Shown here one piece after another: positions 61,215 to 64,000 of a stretch of 64,000 bases of DNA. A program made the position numbers and the translations under genes. The notes beneath the pieces were generated by a model. That model was not told where the DNA came from. It worked only from the letters and a program-made list of their open reading frames with translations, and searched no databases. The stretch is from assembly GCA_016700055.1 (NCBI GenBank), contig CP064997.1:2728001-2792000 (forward strand), read 5' to 3'. Every line of letters begins with the position of its first letter. Position 1 is the stretch's first letter. The stretch is from Actinomycetota bacterium (GTDB lineage: Bacteria > Actinomycetota > Acidimicrobiia > Acidimicrobiales > Ilumatobacteraceae).

Positions 61215-61344
61215 GCCGCCCCGGGACGACCTCTAGGGCGACGGCTGCCCCAGGCGCTCACGCGCGAACGGTCAGTCGTGCAGGTAGCTAGACCGACAGA
61301 AGCAGCGTGAAACATTCGTGAACGACCGAAGGAGTCGACGACAG

Positions 61345-61917
61345 ATGATCAAGAGATCCCACAGGAGTGCGCTCGTGGCCGGGCTCGCCGCTACGGCGCT
61401 CGTGCTCGGTGCATGCGGCGGCGACGACGGCGGTTCGTCGGACACCTCCGGCCCGACCGACGTGACTTCGGGTCCGACCGAGACCGACGCCCCGTCGGAG
61501 GATGCGACGTTCGTCATCGAGAACGTTTGGGCCCGCAACAGCCCGGCGATGACGACCGCAGGCGCGGCGTACATGGACATCACCGCGTCGGCGAATGACA
61601 CGCTGGTCGGGGCAGCGGTCGACGCATCGATCGCCGGCACCGTCGAGATCCACGAGGTAGTGCCTGTCGAGGAGACCGACGACACGGGCATGACCAGCGA
61701 GACGATGGAAGGTGGCATGGTGATGCGCCCGGTCGACGAGATCGCCCTGCCCGCAGGCGAGGTGGTCAACCTGATGCCCGGCGGCTACCACGTGATGATG
61801 CTCGACCTCGTCGCCCCCCTCGAGATCGGCCAGAAGTTCGAGCTGACGCTCGAGTTCGGCTCTGGCGCTACCCAGACCGTCGAGGTGGAAGTCCTCGAAG
61901 AAGCCCCCTCGATGTAG
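61345..61917 (+). CDS. PCuAC-type copper chaperone lipoprotein
   Basis: 190 residues from ATG 61345, fixed by AAGGAG ten bases upstream; a GTG at 61318 is in frame but poorer. Signal peptide with lipobox LGAC (Cys24), a Thr/Asp/Pro linker, and the PCu(A)C domain: EIHEVV with Met-rich ETMEGGMVMRP, then GGYHVMML, giving the His/Met copper ligands of the H(M)X10MX21HXM family. Delivers Cu(I) to the CuA site of cytochrome oxidase at the membrane face. It is convergent with a cupredoxin gene. Confidence 0.88.
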   Translation: MIKRSHRSALVAGLAATALVLGACGGDDGGSSDTSGPTDVTSGPTETDAPSEDATFVIENVWARNSPAMTTAGAAYMDITASANDTLVGAAVDASIAGTVEIHEVVPVEETDDTGMTSETMEGGMVMRPVDEIALPAGEVVNLMPGGYHVMMLDLVAPLEIGQKFELTLEFGSGATQTVEVEVLEEAPSM

Positions 61918-61922
61918 CCAGC

Positions 61923-62034
61923 ACCTGCGCGAGATCCTCTCCCCGCAGCTCTCCCTCGCGCAGGTATCGCGCCAATCTGTCAACGAACGTGCGCTCAGGG
62001 TCGTTTCGTTGACAGATTGGCGCGGAAGCTGCGG
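61923..62034. other. Strongly structured intergenic element: two hairpins plus a possible pseudoknot
   Basis: Six bases after the PCuAC stop: hairpin A has 11-bp arms ACCTGCGCGAG (61923-61933) and CTCGCGCAGGT (61955-61965); hairpin B has 20-bp perfect arms (61968-61987 and 62005-62024) around a 17-base loop. The A-loop octamer CCGCAGCT (61943-61950) is complementary to AGCTGCGG at 62027-62034, just past B, so a pseudoknot can form. There is no T-tract, so it is not a canonical terminator. It could be a structured 3' end or transcription boundary, or an element repeated elsewhere in the genome. Confidence 0.65.
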
Positions 62035-62056
62035 TTTGGGGTCGGGGTTTTGGCCA

Positions 62057-62106
62057 GGGGGCCGGGGGGCCGGGGGGCCGGGGGGCCGGGGGCCGGGGGC
62101 CGGGGG
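62057..62106 (+). repeat. Seven G-runs of 5-6 G separated by CC (G-quadruplex-prone tract)
   Basis: The plus strand carries G5 CC G6 CC G6 CC G6 CC G5 CC G5 CC G5 in 50 bases, ending at the stop codon of the cupredoxin gene. Four or more such runs can form intramolecular G-quadruplexes in DNA or in an extended PCuAC transcript. The near-exact period suggests slippage growth. Confidence 0.85.
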
Positions 62107-62493
62107 TCAGGAGACGGTGAGGGTGGAGTTCATCGTCGAGTGACCCGGGACGCGGCAGAAGACGGCGTACTCGCCGGGTTCGAGGGTGAGCGTCTGCACG
62201 GCGACGTCGCCCTTGGCGGTGACCTCCCAGTTGACGTCACCGACGATCACGTTGTCGCCCTCGAGGATCACCATGTCGTGGTAGATGCTCTCCTCGTTGA
62301 CGAGCACCACCTTCGCCTCGCCACCGGTGACGGTGTACGTGGGGCTGTCCCAGCGGATCGTGGGCACAGCGCGCACGACGAGGTCGGCGTCGGCGGGGAT
62401 CTCCGGCGAGGATCCTGCGTCGTCGCCGCCACAGGCGGCAATGGCGAGGGCGCCGGCAGCGATCGCGACGGAGCTGATCAAGCGGTTGCGCAT
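62107..62493 (-). CDS. Cupredoxin (blue-copper/plastocyanin-like) lipoprotein
   Basis: 128 residues from ATG 62493. Lipobox IAAC with Cys21 after a short signal peptide, then a compact beta-barrel. The type-1 copper ligands are His72 (IYHDMVI) and Cys113, His118, Met121 in VFCRVPGHSTM, all intact. It is a candidate electron carrier or copper-storage protein outside the cell. Its convergent neighbour across the structured spacer is the PCuAC chaperone, so the pair likely shares copper-linked control. Confidence 0.88.
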   Translation of the reverse strand: MRNRLISSVAIAAGALAIAACGGDDAGSSPEIPADADLVVRAVPTIRWDSPTYTVTGGEAKVVLVNEESIYHDMVILEGDNVIVGDVNWEVTAKGDVAVQTLTLEPGEYAVFCRVPGHSTMNSTLTVS

Positions 62494-62600
62494 GGGCCGA
62501 GACGCTATCCGGGGGGTCGACCGAAGAGATGGCGACTGTGGCGCCCCGGCCGCCAACCGTCCTGAACAGGGGTGCAACGGGCGCCGGTACAGTTGGCTCG

Positions 62601-64000
62601 ATGTCAGACGGAGATGCGGGTCGCGGGTTCGGCACCAACTCGTGGCTCGTCGAGGAGATGTACGAGAAGTACCGCGCCGATCCGGCTTCGGTCGGCGACG
62701 CCTGGCGGGAGTTCTTCTCCGACTTCCGCTCCGCTGAGCCAGCACCACACCTGGCACCGGCACCACCTGCGGCCGCCGAGGCCACCGCGCCGGCGGCCCC
62801 CGCCGGGCAGCCGGCACCAGCACCTGCTGCGGCGCCGGTGCCAGCGGTCGAGGTCGGTGACCCGATCCGCGGCGCGGGCGCAGCGATCGTGGCCAACATG
62901 GAGCGCAGCCTCGCGGTCCCCACCGCGACGAGCTTTCGCAACGTCCCGGCCAAGCTGCTCGAGGTCAACCGCAAGGTGATCAACGGCTACCGCCAGCGCG
63001 CCGGCCTGGGCAAGGTCAGCTTCACGCACCTCATCGGCTACGCCATCGTGCGCGCGATCGCCGACGAGGTCCCGGCGATGAACAACACCTTCGTCGAGGG
63101 CACCGACGGCAAGCCGCGCGTGGTGCGCAACGAGCACGTGCACCTCGGCCTCGCCGTCGACGTCGCGAAGAGCGACGGCTCACGCACCCTCGTGGTGCCG
63201 GTGGTGCGCGATGCCGACACCGCCGACTTCGCCGCCTTCCTCGGCGCGTACGAAGACCTCATCCGCAAGGTGAGGGCCAACAAGCTGCAGGTGAGCGACT
63301 TCCAGGGGGCGACGGTCACGCTCACCAACCCCGGCACGATCGGCACCGTCCAGAGCGTGCCGCGGCTGATGCCCGGCCAGGGGGTGATCGTCGGCGTCGG
63401 CTCGATCGATTACCCGGCCGAGTTCCAGGGCGCCGACGAGCGGGCGCTGCGCGGCCTCGGGGTGTCCAAGGTGGTCACCATCACCTCCACCTACGACCAC
63501 CGCATCATCCAGGGCGCCGAGAGCGGGCTCTTCCTGAAGCGCGTGCACGAGCTGCTGCTCGGCGAGCACGACTTCTACGAGGACGTCTTCCACAGCCTGA
63601 ACGTCCCGTACGAGAGCGTGAAGTGGCGCCCCGACGTCAACCCGTCCGAGCGCGACGAGGCGATGCTGCACAAGCAGATGCAGGTCGCGACGTTGATCCG
63701 CGTCCACCGCGTCCGTGGCCACCTGATCGCCGACCTCGACCCGCTGCGCTGGCGCGAGCCCGAGCTGCCGGTCGAGCTCGACCCGGCCACGTACGGCCTG
63801 ACGATCTGGGACCTCGATCGCGAGTTCCTCACCGGCGGAGTCGGCGGGGTCGAGCGGGCAACGCTCGGCGACCTGCTCGGCACGCTGCGCGACGCGTACT
63901 GCCGCAGCATCGGTATCGAGTACATGCACATCCAGGACACCGAAGAGCAGCGGTGGATCCAAGAGCACGTCGAGGGCGTCGGCTTCGAGCTGTCGAAGGA
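62601..64000 (+). CDS. kgd: Multifunctional 2-oxoglutarate decarboxylase/dehydrogenase, N-terminal part (runs off the window)
   Basis: The first 466 codons from ATG 62601, no stop before the window ends. Residues 1-45 (GTNSWLVEEMYEKYRADPASVGDAWREFF) are the E1-type N-terminal helix. An Ala/Pro linker follows, then the E2-like succinyltransferase catalytic domain (VGDPIRGAGAAIVANMERSLAVPTATSFR; GYAIVRAIADE; TLTNPGTIGTVQSVPRLM; TITSTYDHRIIQGAESG). Start of the E1 decarboxylase domain (NPSERDEAMLHKQMQVATLIRVHRVRGHLIADLDPL). This domain order is the actinobacterial Kgd/SucA fusion, which lacks its own lipoyl domain. It makes succinyl-CoA or related products in the TCA cycle. Confidence 0.93.
   Translation, partial: MSDGDAGRGFGTNSWLVEEMYEKYRADPASVGDAWREFFSDFRSAEPAPHLAPAPPAAAEATAPAAPAGQPAPAPAAAPVPAVEVGDPIRGAGAAIVANMERSLAVPTATSFRNVPAKLLEVNRKVINGYRQRAGLGKVSFTHLIGYAIVRAIADEVPAMNNTFVEGTDGKPRVVRNEHVHLGLAVDVAKSDGSRTLVVPVVRDADTADFAAFLGAYEDLIRKVRANKLQVSDFQGATVTLTNPGTIGTVQSVPRLMPGQGVIVGVGSIDYPAEFQGADERALRGLGVSKVVTITSTYDHRIIQGAESGLFLKRVHELLLGEHDFYEDVFHSLNVPYESVKWRPDVNPSERDEAMLHKQMQVATLIRVHRVRGHLIADLDPLRWREPELPVELDPATYGLTIWDLDREFLTGGVGGVERATLGDLLGTLRDAYCRSIGIEYMHIQDTEEQRWIQEHVEGVGFELSK

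Noticed and set aside
61968..62024. Calling the 20-bp hairpin an intrinsic terminator
   Set aside because: No T-tract follows on either strand and the loop is long, so it is recorded as a structured element of unknown role.
1..64000. tRNA, rRNA, transposase, integrase, prophage or plasmid genes
   Set aside because: None seen on either strand; the two HNH copies have no recognisable transposase, terminal repeats or target duplications.

Overview
The window is about 64 kb of high-GC chromosomal DNA from an actinobacterium, most likely a member of the class Acidimicrobiia (Ilumatobacter-like). This placement is an inference from gene content. Mycothiol-dependent families are present (mycothiol conjugate amidase, a maleylpyruvate-isomerase/DinB-like protein, a DsbA/FrnE-like oxidoreductase). 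So are F420-type luciferase-like oxidoreductases, a wax-ester synthase/DGAT, the mismatch endonuclease NucS, and an actinobacterial-type Kgd with a fused E2 catalytic domain. About 63 protein genes are packed with very short gaps and many 4-base ATGA or GTGA overlaps. No rRNA, tRNA, CRISPR array, transposase or phage gene was seen, and no gene-free stretch reaches 300 bases.

Layout. 0-9.6 kb: mca, a YdjC-like deacetylase, a secreted SNase-like nuclease, a thiolase, nudC, an S9 peptidase, a DUF4032 protein, an F420-type oxidoreductase and a mycothiol-type enzyme. 9.6-10.9 kb: a decayed copy of a DUF222/HNH endonuclease gene behind a LexA-like box. 11-19.7 kb: a lipocalin-like protein, a DUF2207 membrane protein, an SDR, WS/DGAT, a DsbA-like protein, PAP2, a RecB-family nuclease and an alpha/beta hydrolase. 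19.7-28.2 kb: two divergent acyl-CoA-handling operons (acyl-CoA dehydrogenases, SDR, two acyl-CoA ligases, enoyl-CoA hydratase, nitroreductase). 28.2-33.7 kb: a tightly coupled operon of two phytoene-desaturase-like FAD enzymes, an SCP2-type protein, a small membrane protein and an amidohydrolase, behind a perfect GGGAC-N4-GTCCC palindrome. 33.8-40.6 kb: a histidine-utilisation operon, hutH-hutU-def-hutF-hutI, in which a peptide-deformylase-like gene sits where a formylglutamate deformylase would be expected. 40.7-49.1 kb: a CDF transporter, larE, a luciferase-like oxidoreductase, a serine hydrolase, a nitronate monooxygenase-like enzyme, a geranylgeranyl-reductase-like enzyme, and an SDR plus MaoC pair resembling a split peroxisomal multifunctional enzyme. 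49.1-51.2 kb: the intact, inverted second DUF222/HNH copy with its LexA-like box, next to nucS. 51.2-57.4 kb: an ABC1 kinase, a duplicated His-rich membrane protein, cysQ and small membrane proteins. 57.4-64 kb: ettA, a PuuD-like membrane protein, an ECF sigma factor divergent from a zf-HC2 membrane protein, a PCuAC copper chaperone convergent with a cupredoxin across a strongly structured G-rich spacer, and the start of kgd.

How the genes work together. Most of the window is lipid and acyl-CoA catabolism feeding thiolysis and the TCA cycle (kgd), with storage-lipid synthesis (WS/DGAT) and histidine breakdown to glutamate. DNA repair is represented by NucS, the SOS-type HNH genes and the RecB-like nuclease. 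The most noteworthy points are the SOS-box, leaderless, inverted HNH pair; the deformylase inside the hut operon; the FAD/SCP2/FAD operon with its palindromic operator candidate; the duplicated WHIHDNLC/HVWI-PH-CGPF protein with its 18-bp His-Asp tandem repeat; and the pseudoknot-capable spacer with seven G-runs between the two copper-protein genes.
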